A stretch of 30,130 nt of DNA from Trichosphaerium sp. ATCC 40318 (taxonomy: Eukaryota > Discosea > Flabellinia > Trichosidae). The stretch covers positions 1 to 30,130 of the forward strand of contig JALMLS010000558.1 in NCBI GenBank assembly GCA_038496445.1. Reading direction: 5' to 3'. The notes beneath the pieces were generated by a model that saw nothing but the letters and a program-made list of their open reading frames with translations, was not told the origin of the DNA and ran no database searches. Positions 9,786 through 19,222 of this stretch are shown here, piece by piece (positions within the stretch are counted from its first letter, which is position 1; the number at the start of each line of letters is the position of its first letter). The position numbers were made by a program, and so were the translations under genes.

Positions 9786-10722
9786 AGCTATAAACCCACT
9801 AATTGTGGCCGCTTTAATACGTAAAGTGTAACTCTGGCTTAATTTACCCAATTTCTTTTTCAATGACACGTTTATCAGTTCTGCTGAAAAACAGCTACTA
9901 TTATGGCTAAGGAGTACAGTAGAACCCATCTTGGTGCTTTTTTTATTGATCACGTGTTAATATGGTTGTGTTCGAAACTTTTCGGACACCTTTGTACAAA
10001 CAGTTTATTCGTTTAAAATTATTAAAGTGCTCCTGACAGCGTATGTTAACTCATCACATGTTGTCATTTTGTGTCTGAGATTTTTGGTGTTTCACTTAAG
10101 GGGACACTGAGAATGGAATGACCTTAGCCCTACAGGCATCTTCGGGCTTTAAACCCATCTAAAATCGCGTAAAACGCTGAAAAAATATGATAGCGAACTG
10201 TGTAGATTGATTACTTGAAATGTCATTTTTTTTCTCAACTTTTTGACCTTAATTACACGGATTTGAAACAACTTTTAAAGTTATTCGTCCGCTATTGCAC
10301 CACTCGGAGACGCATTTTAGGTGGTGTAGAGCAAATTCATTATTTTTTTTTGCTTTCAAATTGAGACTTTTTATTGAAAGTGTACCCATAGCATGTACTA
10401 CGTGTGTAGATGCTATGGGTAACGTAGTTTTGAACAAATGTGCTTTTAAACAGAAAGATTGAAAAAATGCAAGTCGTTTTTTGAAAAAAAAAACTTTTGC
10501 AACAAAAAAACGTCACAAAAAGGCACACGCTAAAAGTTGGGTTTTTCAAAAGCCCTCATGTCAAAGATATAGGCACGAAAATTTGAGCCGATTTGAACAA
10601 TTTCTGCACATCTCAGCGTGCCCCCTTAATCTAATTCCAAGTCAGTTTCGCGAAAATGAAGCATTAAGCTAAAAAGCAATACAAAAAAGAACTCAAAGTA
10701 AACAAACACCAACAAGAATAAC
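9786..10722. other. Intergenic region with a strong hairpin
   Basis: No convincing coding exon on either strand. A perfect 12-bp inverted repeat, tacccatagcat at 10383-10394 and atgctatgggta at 10410-10421, encloses a 15-nt loop. A CACGTG lies at 9951. The last about 40 bases form the likely 5' UTR of the Rho-like GTPase gene. Confidence 0.4.
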
Positions 10723-11491
10723 ATGGCAGCAACAAAAATTAAAGTGGTTGTAGTAGGAGACAAAGCTGTAGGAAAAAGGTAAGATCCAAAGTACTAACGA
10801 TAAGCACTTTCCTCACTTCTTTTTGTAGGGCTTTGCTATTTACATACGCAAAAGGAAAGTTCCCTGAAGACATACCGATAGTATTGTAAGTGCTTCACGT
10901 TTACTCATCCTTTTGACCACGTGTTATGAAGCAATTACTTATATTTACTTTAGTGATAATTATAAATGTAGTTTAAACACATCAACTGGAAAGAAAGTCA
11001 ACTTGACACTTTGGGATACAGCAGGGTACGCAAAAGTCTTTTTGAATTCTGCACAATAAAAAACCTGTTTCAATGATTGTTGATCTAACCAGTTTTTTAG
11101 GCAAGAAAAATATGATAAACTAAGACCACTTTCATATGCCGATGCTGGGATTTTCCTAGTTTGTTATTCATGTGATAATAAGAAGTCATTATCAAATGTT
11201 AAAACAAAATGGATTCCAGAAATTTCACATCATGCTCCTGATGTTCCTTTTATCTTAGTAGGAACAAAGTCAGACTTGAAACATATTACACCTGATGGAG
11301 TATCTACACAAGAAGCTCAATCAGTTGCTAAAAAGCTGGGCGCAGTAACACACATGGAATGTTCAGCAAAAACTGACTATAACAGTATAGAAGATATATT
11401 TACTAGCATAGCACAAAGCGTTTTACATTCAAAGAAAAAAAAGAACAAGAAACACAAAAAGTGTGTATCTTGTAAATATACTCAAAAATAA
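10723..11491 (+). CDS. Rho-family GTPase, atypical (both Mg2+ ligands replaced, no CaaX)
   Basis: Four exons (10723-10778, 10829-10885, 10954-11025, 11101-11491) give 191 residues, the usual Rho size. Closest family features are Rho/Rac-like: VFDNY, VNLTLWDTAGQEKYDKLRP, FILVGTKSDL and ECSAKT. The switch II Gln is kept. G1 reads GDKAVGKR where the family has GK[ST], and switch I reads IPIVFDNY where the family has IPTVFDNY. Both replaced residues normally hold the Mg2+ of bound nucleotide. The Arg codon spans the intron 1 junction (AAAAAG|GTAAGA, GTAG|GGC), and no other donor fits. The C-terminus is a Lys-rich stretch ending CVSCKYTQK, with two cysteines but no CaaX box. It is probably a GTPase with altered or constitutive nucleotide behaviour, membrane-associated by charge or acylation. 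The Rho assignment is secure; the biochemical consequence is inferred. Confidence 0.88.
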
Positions 11492-11551
11492 AAAACTATG
11501 TACATAATTTGCGTGAGGGTTTCTGACTAGGCCGCTCGTTTTTACTCACCA

Positions 11552-11745
11552 ATGAGAAGGATGGCGGACAAAGAATTAATTCCAATCCAAAAAACCATCT
11601 TGTTTATAATGAGTCTTGTTGATGACCACCCCTATTCATATAACTACGAAATTCCATTCAAAGCGTTTAATGTCATCTTCATGAAACACACTGGTACAAG
11701 ACAGACTGAAGCTGGGTATCAGATTAATATCATAGAAAAAAGGTG
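11552..11745 (-). pseudogene. Degraded duplicate of F-box gene exon 2
   Basis: The minus strand repeats the start of exon 2 of the F-box gene (6400-6590). It encodes SVFHEDDIKRFEWNF, against SVFHEDDIKHFEWNF in the intact copy, and the DNA match continues into the adjoining intron (gatacccag, then divergence). A stop follows a few codons later and internal blocks are missing, so it is not functional. It lies just before the intact-order kinase, as the intact F-box gene lies before the degraded kinase. Confidence 0.75.
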
Positions 11746-11909
11746 TTGCTTGCTTTTATGTTCTGCTTTCTGGTATACGTTTAGGTTAATGTTGACTCTG
11801 TAAGAGCCTATTGTAGCTGATGCAGTTTGTAATCACATGTACACATATTAATCCTTGTGAACACATCAAGAATATTAGCAATGTAGAAAGTACAGATTTA
11901 CTTCTTATG

Positions 11910-13756
11910 TTACATACGTAGTACAAAGCTACTTGATGCTTTATCTTTTGATGGAAGCACAGCATGATTTAATTCATTACGTTTTTCTGATCTATCATCT
12001 TTTTGTGGCCATGTTTGCATAAACTCAGGGTCTGTTGGTAAAGGAGACTCTTCAAAGTAAGCATGTCTTACAGCGTCTTTTGCTTTTATTCTTTTTTCAG
12101 GATTGTAGCACAACATATTCATTAACAGTAAAAACCCTGTTTCACTAAGCCTGTCCTTGGCTATTTTAGAGCGTATGTTATTATACGGCTGATTTTCGAA
12201 TTTTATCTGAGTGGTAGTTAGTATGCAAGTTGTTTACTTAGTGAAAAAAAACCCGTAAAAAGTAGGTTCATAAGTATGGTTTAGAGCAAGGCTAGTAGAA
12301 AAAACACGTGATTTGTGAGTTGGAAAAAAACGAGATTAACCAAAAAATTGAGAATTTGAACGAGGAAGTAAAATTCTTCAACCAATTGACAATAAAAACC
12401 CTGTTACTTAATATGACGTACTTTTTGTACATTAGGCAGTTTGGAAAATCCAGGCCACAATTTCTCGTTAGGCGTTCCAAGTAGCTTGAACATCTGAAAA
12501 GAAAAAACTTAGAAGATAATAAAAAAACAAACACGAAGCCGTACTAGGACAAGCTGTTCGATTTCACTATGGCCGCTTATAAGAGGTTCTCCAATAAGTA
12601 GTTCTGCAAAAACACATCCTACAGACCACATATCTATTGCTGTTGAATATATGCGTTGTCCAAGCAACAGTTCAGGCAACGGTACCTTAGTATGGGTTAG
12701 AAAGAACGTCACATCAAACTATCTTTTTAAGTACCATAAGGTAACAACTGGTTGTGACATTGCTTCTAAAGGATCACTATAGGCTCTTGCAAGGCCAAAA
12801 TCACATATTTTAATTACACCCTCGTTATTTAGAAGAAGATCTAGTGTTAAGGAATAAAAAAGAACTTGAAGTTTTAGCGGTTGGTAAATGACATGAAGAA
12901 AGAACGGATACTGGCTGTCTTGATATCACGATGGATCAACCAACTTTCATGTAAATATTCAAGTCCTTGTAATAGACCTAGCATGAGTGTTTTAACCTGT
13001 GTAAAAGTATCAGTGAGCAAACTTGGTTCAGTGAAAAAATTCTGATTGCAAACGCTGTGACACTTCTGTGTACCTCTCCAATCTTAAATGGTGATTTTAT
13101 ATGTTCCATTAAACCCTTTAGATCATGGTCCAAAAATTCCATAACAATGAATATGCTACAAAAGGGTAAGACGAGCTTGAATTGGAAAATTTTTCATTTT
13201 CTTTCTTTTGGCTTATTTATGCTCTTTACCTGTTGCCATTAGGACCTGTGACGATTTCTTTTACGTCTACAATATGTGGATGTTTACATTTGAGAAGTAT
13301 ATCCACTTCACGAAGACTTGTGAGTGGAAATCCTTCTTTTTCTTTTTGCATTTTTACTTTCTTTAATGCAACGATTTCGCCTGTTTGTTTATCCTTTGCT
13401 TTATCTGTTACTGTTTTAGCTTTGTGAGGGCATGTAAAAATCGTTTTTCGTACAGACAACACCGAATGTGCCTTCTTCTATTTTATTCTCTTTAGAGAAT
13501 GCGTCAACAGATCTACATGCTTGTAATACGGCGTTGGCAGGCACTTTTGGCTTTCTATAAACTAAAACTGCCTTTTCTTCTATTGGCGCTTCAGTTAGTT
13601 CATCTACCTTCTGTTTCTTTGACGTGTGGTCTGTTTTGTCTAACATCTTGTTATATTTTCTCAAACTAAACCGAAATAATGTGGATGATTAGAATACGTG
13701 CTTTCATCGTTTCTAGGACGCTTTTCACCAACAATCTCTGCATTTTGCTCTGACAT
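11910..13756 (-). CDS. CDK11-like cyclin-dependent kinase, possible frameshift at APE
   Basis: Exons on the minus strand: 13756-13672, 13630-13454, 13404-13230, 13155-13074, 12996-12912, 12840-12735, 12685-12551, 12493-12431, 12206-11910. The order of motifs is that of CDK11/PITSLRE: an NLS-like [36 protein letters not shown]; the PSTAIRE-equivalent [19 protein letters not shown]; catalytic [44 protein letters not shown]; and C-terminal [12 protein letters not shown] plus [17 protein letters not shown]11 acts with cyclin L in transcription and splicing. The family's long N-terminal extension is missing. Between the exons ending at 12735 and starting at 12685 the phase does not close: after W-Y-R one base is missing where the Ala of APE belongs. 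A base error or an inactivating deletion are both possible. Confidence 0.8.
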
Positions 13757-14056
13757 GTGGTATGACACGGAGACAGTGGCAACAAAACAGTATTCACAAT
13801 GTCAAGGGAGTGTACCAGGTAGTTTTCGGTGGATAAGCCGCTTCTAAGAGGTTACTAAGATGACAACTTTAAGTTGCATAGAAATGGTAAAAACAGGATT
13901 GCCAGAAATGACAAGGTATTTCATTTTTAACCAGCTTTGATCGAGATGATCATGTTCTGCTTTTAGGACGAACACATATAAAAGATGAAAAATAAGTTGT
14001 AAGTGCAAAATCTGTTCCTTAAGCTCCATAATTATCGCAACCCCGAGTGACACAAA

Positions 14057-14926
14057 ATGCGTATTCTTTTGATATGTACCATCCTTATAGTACTTAGTAG
14101 TACTACGAAAGGGCAAATTGATTTTAGTGTACGTAAAGCCTGTAGTCGTTGCCCTTTTAGTCTTAATGTGCTTTAGATATACGAAGGAGCCTTTTGTGAC
14201 GGCATACCGTTTAACAATTTCACACGTGATTATAACACTTGTTATGGTGCTAAAAACACTATACCTGCTCTAAACCAAGACATACAATACGTTAACTGCG
14301 AGAGCGATAAACAATCTTCAACTGTTAGCCTTAAAACCATAGAAATGCTATTAACGGGTACTTTAGTTGATATACAGGACATACAAGGACAATGCAACAA
14401 AGTGTCAAGAGTTTTTCGAAGAAGATACAATCTCTACAGACTTTTGCATTTCAGCTGGTCCCTTTGCGTACAAAATAACTTGTAAGCCTAACCCTGTACG
14501 TATATTTCAGTTCACTTCCAAAAAGGAAAGATAACTTTACACGTGTAAAGCGTAAAGATAAACTTCTATTTATCTAATTTTAATTCAAGTCGCCTCCAGC
14601 TCCGTTGAAGATATCATCGTTGGGTTACTTAAACTCTGACTGTTCTGGTAACCCTGCTTATATTGCAAATTTTACTAGTGGTAAATGCTCTACGGATAAA
14701 AAAGGAACGGCGTTTAGTGTAACGTGCTATGGTGTACGTTTTAACAAAATCCTTTTTTTTTCTTAGATTCTGCTCACTCCGAATTAAGGGCTCTCTTCAA
14801 CAAACCCAGTACTTTGATGCCGAATGTAACCAACCAATTGGAGGTGGCGGTTATATGAATAGACAAAAATGTAGTACAACACCTGGGATTGGTTTATCTA
14901 ATAGCGTTGTTTGTACAGAAAAATAA
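14057..14926 (+). CDS. Small secreted Cys-rich modular protein
   Basis: Five exons (14057-14128, 14177-14357, 14410-14495, 14590-14733, 14789-14926) give 206 residues with all phases closed. It starts with a signal peptide (MRILLICTILIVLSSTTKG). The mature part repeats a loose module of aromatic-x-x-x-C, about 15 residues, C, about 17 residues, C: GAFCDGIPFNNF..NTCYG..YVNC, then TDFCISAGPFAYKITC, then YLNSDCSGNPAYI..GKCSTD..SVTC, then YFDAECNQPI..QKCSTT..SVVC. The even spacing suggests disulphide-bonded repeats at the cell surface or outside. I do not recognise the family. Intron 2 (14358-14409) was chosen because it alone keeps the frame. It shares strand and secretion with the next gene. 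Confidence 0.75.
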
Positions 14927-15395
14927 ATGGCGGTTACACACAAAACACTTGTGGTAGTTTGTTGTATAAAATAATACCATGAATTGTACACAAGCGAAAT
15001 TAAACAGTATTGAAGTACACAACTTGTTGCAGTCACGTGTCGAACTTAAAATTGAAAAGTATGGCAAGTTAGAAAGAACTTTCTGTGGTACGTTGCATGA
15101 TACACATCTATAAACTTCTATTCACATTTGGAACTGATGGGGCTTTACACGACGCTTGTTTGTAACTGAATATTTTGTAAATACTTTGTGCGCATTACAC
15201 TAGTACAGTTAAGTTCAGGCAAAGCACAACCCTGAATGGGACTGAAATCACAATTTAGGCATTCTACTCTTTTCTCTTTACGCCTACGTACAGCGTTTAA
15301 CTATTACTATTAAGTTCAATCACTTACAAAACTCCGGTTACACAATCTGATTATTGTTTTTACAAACAATAGTAATACACCACTTCACTGCCACA
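14927..15395. other. Intergenic region between two secreted-protein genes
   Basis: No reading frame of note. A CACGTG lies at about 15034. The last part is the presumed promoter of the RTX-like gene; no clear core element is visible. Confidence 0.4.
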
Positions 15396-16706
15396 ATGAG
15401 CTTGGTATTATTCCAATTATATATAATTGTGACTGCATGGCTTGTTTCTGGTTCGTTTAGGAATATACAGCAATGAAATTAACAACCAAACCGCAGACCA
15501 CCAATTATACGCCCAACCGGTGTTACCTCAATCTCGTGGCTGTAAGTGTCAATGTGAGGCGTGTAATGGATGTATGTTTGAAGATTCGACCGCTTGCCCG
15601 CGTCAAAATGGCGGTGGAGACAGTACGAACTTATTTCTGTAATAACACGTGTTTTGGTTAATGTTTTCCAAAAGTTGACCTTGGATCACTTGGCGTAGAT
15701 TGTGTCGTTGTTGACGCAAGTGCTGGTACAATTGTAGGAACGGATGGTGCTGATTGTATAATGATTACTGGAAGCTCTACAATTATATCTGGTGAAGTTA
15801 CAGGAGAAAGAGGAAACGACTGTATCATAGTACAAGATAAAGCAACTGTGATGAATTTACGTGGAAGTATGTCAGTTTTGTAGCTATTTATAGCTGACAC
15901 GTGCTTACCAATCTATCAGACCAAGATGATGACTGTATAAGAGTTATTGATTCAACAACTTCTAGGGTAATCGGTAGCAATGGAGTGGACGATATTATCT
16001 TCGAAGGAGTAAGAACAGATTCAACTGGCTCGTATGACTATGTACGAACATCACATTCTAACATTATCACAGGTTTGCGGACATAGAGGGTAGAGCAGGA
16101 GACGATTGTATACGAGTCTTACCCTACAATGGAGTACCTTCGATTCTTAGAGACATACAGGGAGACACAGAAAATGATTGCATTGAAGTACAAAATAGCG
16201 TAATGGAACGAATAAGAGGTAATAATAGCATCGACTCTTGAATAATGACCAAAATTATAGCTGGCGATGGCGATGACATAATAGATGCAAGATGTTCATC
16301 AATATTCTCTGCTGAAGGTAGAGGTGGAGATGACGTAATTATCTTATCTTCAATAACAGTTCGCACGTGACAATTCCTCAATTAAATCTTATTTTGATCA
16401 TAGCTGTGTCAGCATCAGAAGTTCGAATTGTACGCGGTGGTAATGATCGGGATTTGATTATAATAGAAGATGAGATTCAGAACTCAAGAGTTGATGGGCG
16501 TATAGATGGAGGAAACGACGAAGATGTGTATGTAGACTATCTTTTAGTTAAACTAACACTATTTAAGGTGCTGTTTGGCAGATCAAATGGGTACTGAAAT
16601 AAGAGACTGTGAGATTCCCACGACATGTGTATCACCTTGTCCAATGATGCGAACGCCTTCAATGTGCAATAGACGGCTTAGTACTTGTATTGCATTGACA
16701 ACCTAA
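15396..16706 (+). CDS. Secreted RTX-like / beta-roll repeat protein with Cys ladder
   Basis: Eight exons (15396-15450, 15497-15622, 15675-15866, 15920-16031, 16073-16218, 16261-16362, 16404-16527, 16568-16706) give 331 residues. The signal peptide is MSLVLFQLYIIVTAWLVS. A short Cys cluster follows (CKCQCEACNGC). Then come about ten repeats of roughly 20 residues built on G-x-D-D-C-I-x-V: GVDCVVVD, GNDCIIVQD, DDDCIRVID, GDDCIRVL, ENDCIEVQ, GDGDDIIDARC, GGDDVIIL, GGNDRDLIIIED, GGNDEDV. These resemble the Asp/Gly calcium-binding nonapeptides of bacterial RTX proteins, but with a Cys in register in most repeats. A Cys-rich tail ends the protein. It is probably an extracellular calcium-bound or disulphide-braced solenoid for adhesion; nothing marks it as a toxin. 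The sixth intron closes the frame only with a GC donor (GCACGTG, 16363). Horizontal origin is possible but untested. Confidence 0.75.
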
Positions 16707-17036
16707 GTGCAAATACTAAAACAAAAAATACAGTTCATTCTCTATGGGCGAATGTAATCATATCACGCACAGTGTAGTGTGCACACTTGAATTTATATAC
16801 AGTCTTTTTCCTTACTACAGGGATTAATGTAATTATATCACTAACAGAGCAATGGTTGTTGCTTTAAGTAAGACAAATTCATATATTTTACGGTGAGATT
16901 TTGGTGGGTATAGGCATTCGGTTTTTGTATCGAATTCTATTTTTTCGAATTTTTTCTTTCGTTTCTTTTCCGCAGTTTTAATGTTTGACAGCTTTTGACC
17001 AACAACACCAAGCGCTAGAAGTTATATTCGGCGTGA
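16707..17036. other. Intergenic region with one arm of an inverted repeat
   Basis: No coding exon seen. It holds the 61-bp arm at 16901-16961, whose perfect inverted copy lies in intron 3 of the following gene. Confidence 0.5.
16901..16961 (+). repeat. Interspersed repeat, arm 1 (inverted relative to 17437-17497)
   Basis: The 61 bases from ttggtgggtataggcattcg to ctttcg match the reverse complement of 17437-17497 at every position. The homology ends abruptly after ctttcg. Confidence 0.95.
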
Positions 17037-18496
17037 ATGGAACAGTTACCGCCTGAAATATTGCTTTACATCGTCGAATACATTAATAGTCCATCGTATT
17101 TAGCAAATACTATGCAAACATGCTCTTTGCTTGCGTCTGTTGCTAAATCATGTACCTTATACAAAGTACAACATTATAAAGCCAATTTTCGGCTTGTTTA
17201 TTTAGTTTAGTTTATGACTAGTGACCACAAGGTAACGAGAGTAGCAGGGAGTGGAGAAGGATACCAAGATGGTAATACTAATGCTTTGTTTAATTATCAT
17301 CAACTCAATTATTTGTGGGTTAGGAGATGCTATTACAACTGCAAGGTTTGATTTCATATACGCTCTGGCATTTGATAATAATGGTGACGTATGCCATTGC
17401 TGTTTTTAGGCGGACCCACGTTTTTTCCGAATTTTTCGAAAGAAAAAATTCGAAAAAATAGAATTCGATACAAAAACCGAATGCCTATACCCACCAATGG
17501 ATCACTATATGTGAGCGAAGGTCGGGTTCTAGTTCCGAGCACAGCGAGGACCCGACCGTAAGTGAACCAGGCGCTTTCTAGTTTAGTGGACTGCCCTAGC
17601 TATGCATCTTTCTACGAATTCTATTTTTTCGAATTTTTGTTTTCGGAAAATTCGGAAAAAACTATGGCCCTGTTTTAGGATTGAAGCATTAAGATTATCA
17701 TCAACTAACTTGTTTCTACGTAAGCTCATTATATCTGATAGTATGAATCAAGTGATACGAAAATTATGTATGAAGACAAATATAGTGAGTACATTTGAAG
17801 GCGTTCAGTATAAATTACGACATCCTGAGGGCATTGCAGTTGATGAATGGAATACTATTTTTATAGTAGATGGTGCATATGTACAATATTGGGTGAACTC
17901 AAACCTTAATTTACGTAATATTTTTTAGCGGATAGTATACTTGGACAGTCAGTCTGGAGAGCTCAAGGAACTTGTAAAATATCCTGGCAAATGGATAAGA
18001 AGAATTGCAATTGCTCACGGGTATGTTCTATACACCTCAAGAAACAGTTACTATGTAGAATCTACCAAACACCCTCGAATGACTCAATCCATATCAGTGA
18101 ATACACTTGAATTTCCAAGAGCAAAAGACTATATTTGTTGCATCGCAGTTGATGATAATGAGAATATTTACTTCAGCTGCTACAAGTATATTTATAGAAC
18201 AGACAACAACTTTGAAACAAAGATTATCTATGAGATGCCAGCTGAAGCAAGCGAGTTCTTTTCTTATGCAAAAGGTATGACGTGTAATCATAGAATGTAT
18301 TTTGCTGATATCTTCTGCAGGGTGTTTATTTTTTGGTAGTACGGCTAACTTGTATTGTTTGTTTGTTGAATCAAAGGATTTGTTAAAGATTAAACTAGAT
18401 GGAGTTTCCCATATTGATCACGTGACATATTACGGAGAATCGTTGTATTTTACTCACGCTGGAACTCGCATAAGCAAGATTGATATGAACATTTAA
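17037..18496 (+). CDS. F-box / NHL-propeller protein
   Basis: Six exons (17037-17195, 17232-17271, 17324-17388, 17725-17880, 17929-18321, 18377-18496) give 310 residues with all phases closed. The N-terminus is an F-box (MEQLPPEILLYIVEYINSPS). NHL-type blades follow: VTRVAGSGEGYQDG, ARFDFIYALAFDNNGD joined to LIISDSMNQVIRKL, HPEGIAVDEWNTIFIVDGAY, YLDSQSGELKELVKYPG, and CIAVDDNENIYFSCYKYIYR. The architecture suggests a substrate-recognition subunit of an SCF ubiquitin ligase in which the propeller binds the target. Intron 3 (17389-17724, 336 nt) is about seven times the usual length and contains two copies of a small repeat. Joining 17388 to 17725 restores a continuous NHL blade, so the ORF-like sequence between is intronic. 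Confidence 0.8.
17411..17497 (-). repeat. Interspersed repeat copy inside intron 3 of the F-box/NHL gene
   Basis: Positions 17437-17497 are a perfect inverted copy of 16901-16961. Read on the minus strand the copy continues past arm 1's break with aaaaattcggaaaaaacgtggg, which the third copy near 17618 also has in part. The core is internally palindromic (TTCGAATTTTT against AAAAATTCGG). Confidence 0.9.
17617..17668 (+). repeat. Third, diverged copy of the same small repeat
   Basis: The segment from cgaattctattttttcgaat to ttcggaaaaaactatgg aligns with the minus-strand reading of 17415-17470 with a few changes, and lies in the same intron. Together the copies look like a short hairpin-type non-autonomous element. 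Confidence 0.75.
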
Positions 18497-19222
18497 AGGT
18501 CAATACACATTGCTTTCAATAACCTTGATGTCTTCCTTGCAACCCTCCCTCATGTTTGGTCCAGAGACTGGCTACAGCCAGATTATGTAGTTACTCCCAC
18601 TTTTAAAACAAATTTTGACGTTGAAAATAGTTTGTTATGATTAACGCTTGAGTAAATTGTATTACATACTATAAATAACATATATAGAGTATATAAAAAT
18701 TCATTAATAGTAGCGTACTCTACAATGACTCTAAAAAATAGTTTAATTTGTGTGACTTAGCTGGTTTTTTTTTTTCACAGGATTTTGTACCCAAATTTTC
18801 AATTAGAATTTTTAATGTCGGAATGTTACTCTAGAGCCATTTTACTACCCAATCAAGTTGTTTAGAGTGAAAATAAGGATTGATTGATTAGTGATTTTTA
18901 AGGTAAACATGGTCTTTTCATGAACGAAAATGGCAAAAACACAGAAAATAAGTAAATAATTTTTTTTGCCCTTACAACGTAACTTTATACTCTCACGCTC
19001 CACCACCTAGTTTAACAGCACCTTTTAAAGCCGATAAGCATGTGTGAAATGCTTGCGTAATTTGGCTCTAGGTCAATTGTTTTAAATAAACCTAGACAGT
19101 TTTGGAAGGTATTTATTAGATAGCAACCATTGGTAGTGTTTGCGGGTTTTTTTTTTGCTCCTTGTGTAGATTGAAATAAATATTATTAAGGAGAACGAAT
19201 AAATATTTCTATGTTGCTTCAG
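18497..19222. other. Intergenic region
   Basis: AT-rich, with no coding exon I can support on either strand. It lies between the convergent 3' ends of the F-box/NHL gene and the first regulatory-like paralogue. Confidence 0.4.

Noticed and set aside
13844-14116. 90-codon minus-strand ORF
   Set aside because: It overlaps the signal-peptide exon of the plus-strand Cys-rich gene, which has better support.
14729-14788. ATG at 14729 as the start of a separate small Cys-rich protein
   Set aside because: The segment reads through a poly-T intron. The exon from 14789 joins the upstream exon in phase and continues the Cys module pattern.
16321-16362. Frameshift in the RTX-like gene
   Set aside because: The phase conflict disappears if intron 6 uses the GC donor at 16363, a pattern seen in two other genes here.
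17498-17560. Exon reading GSLYVSEGRVLV in the F-box/NHL gene
   Set aside because: It looks like an NHL strand, but no AG acceptor precedes it, and the join of 17388 to 17725 restores a continuous blade in phase. A GGTCGGGT/ACCCGACC hairpin there looks repeat-derived.
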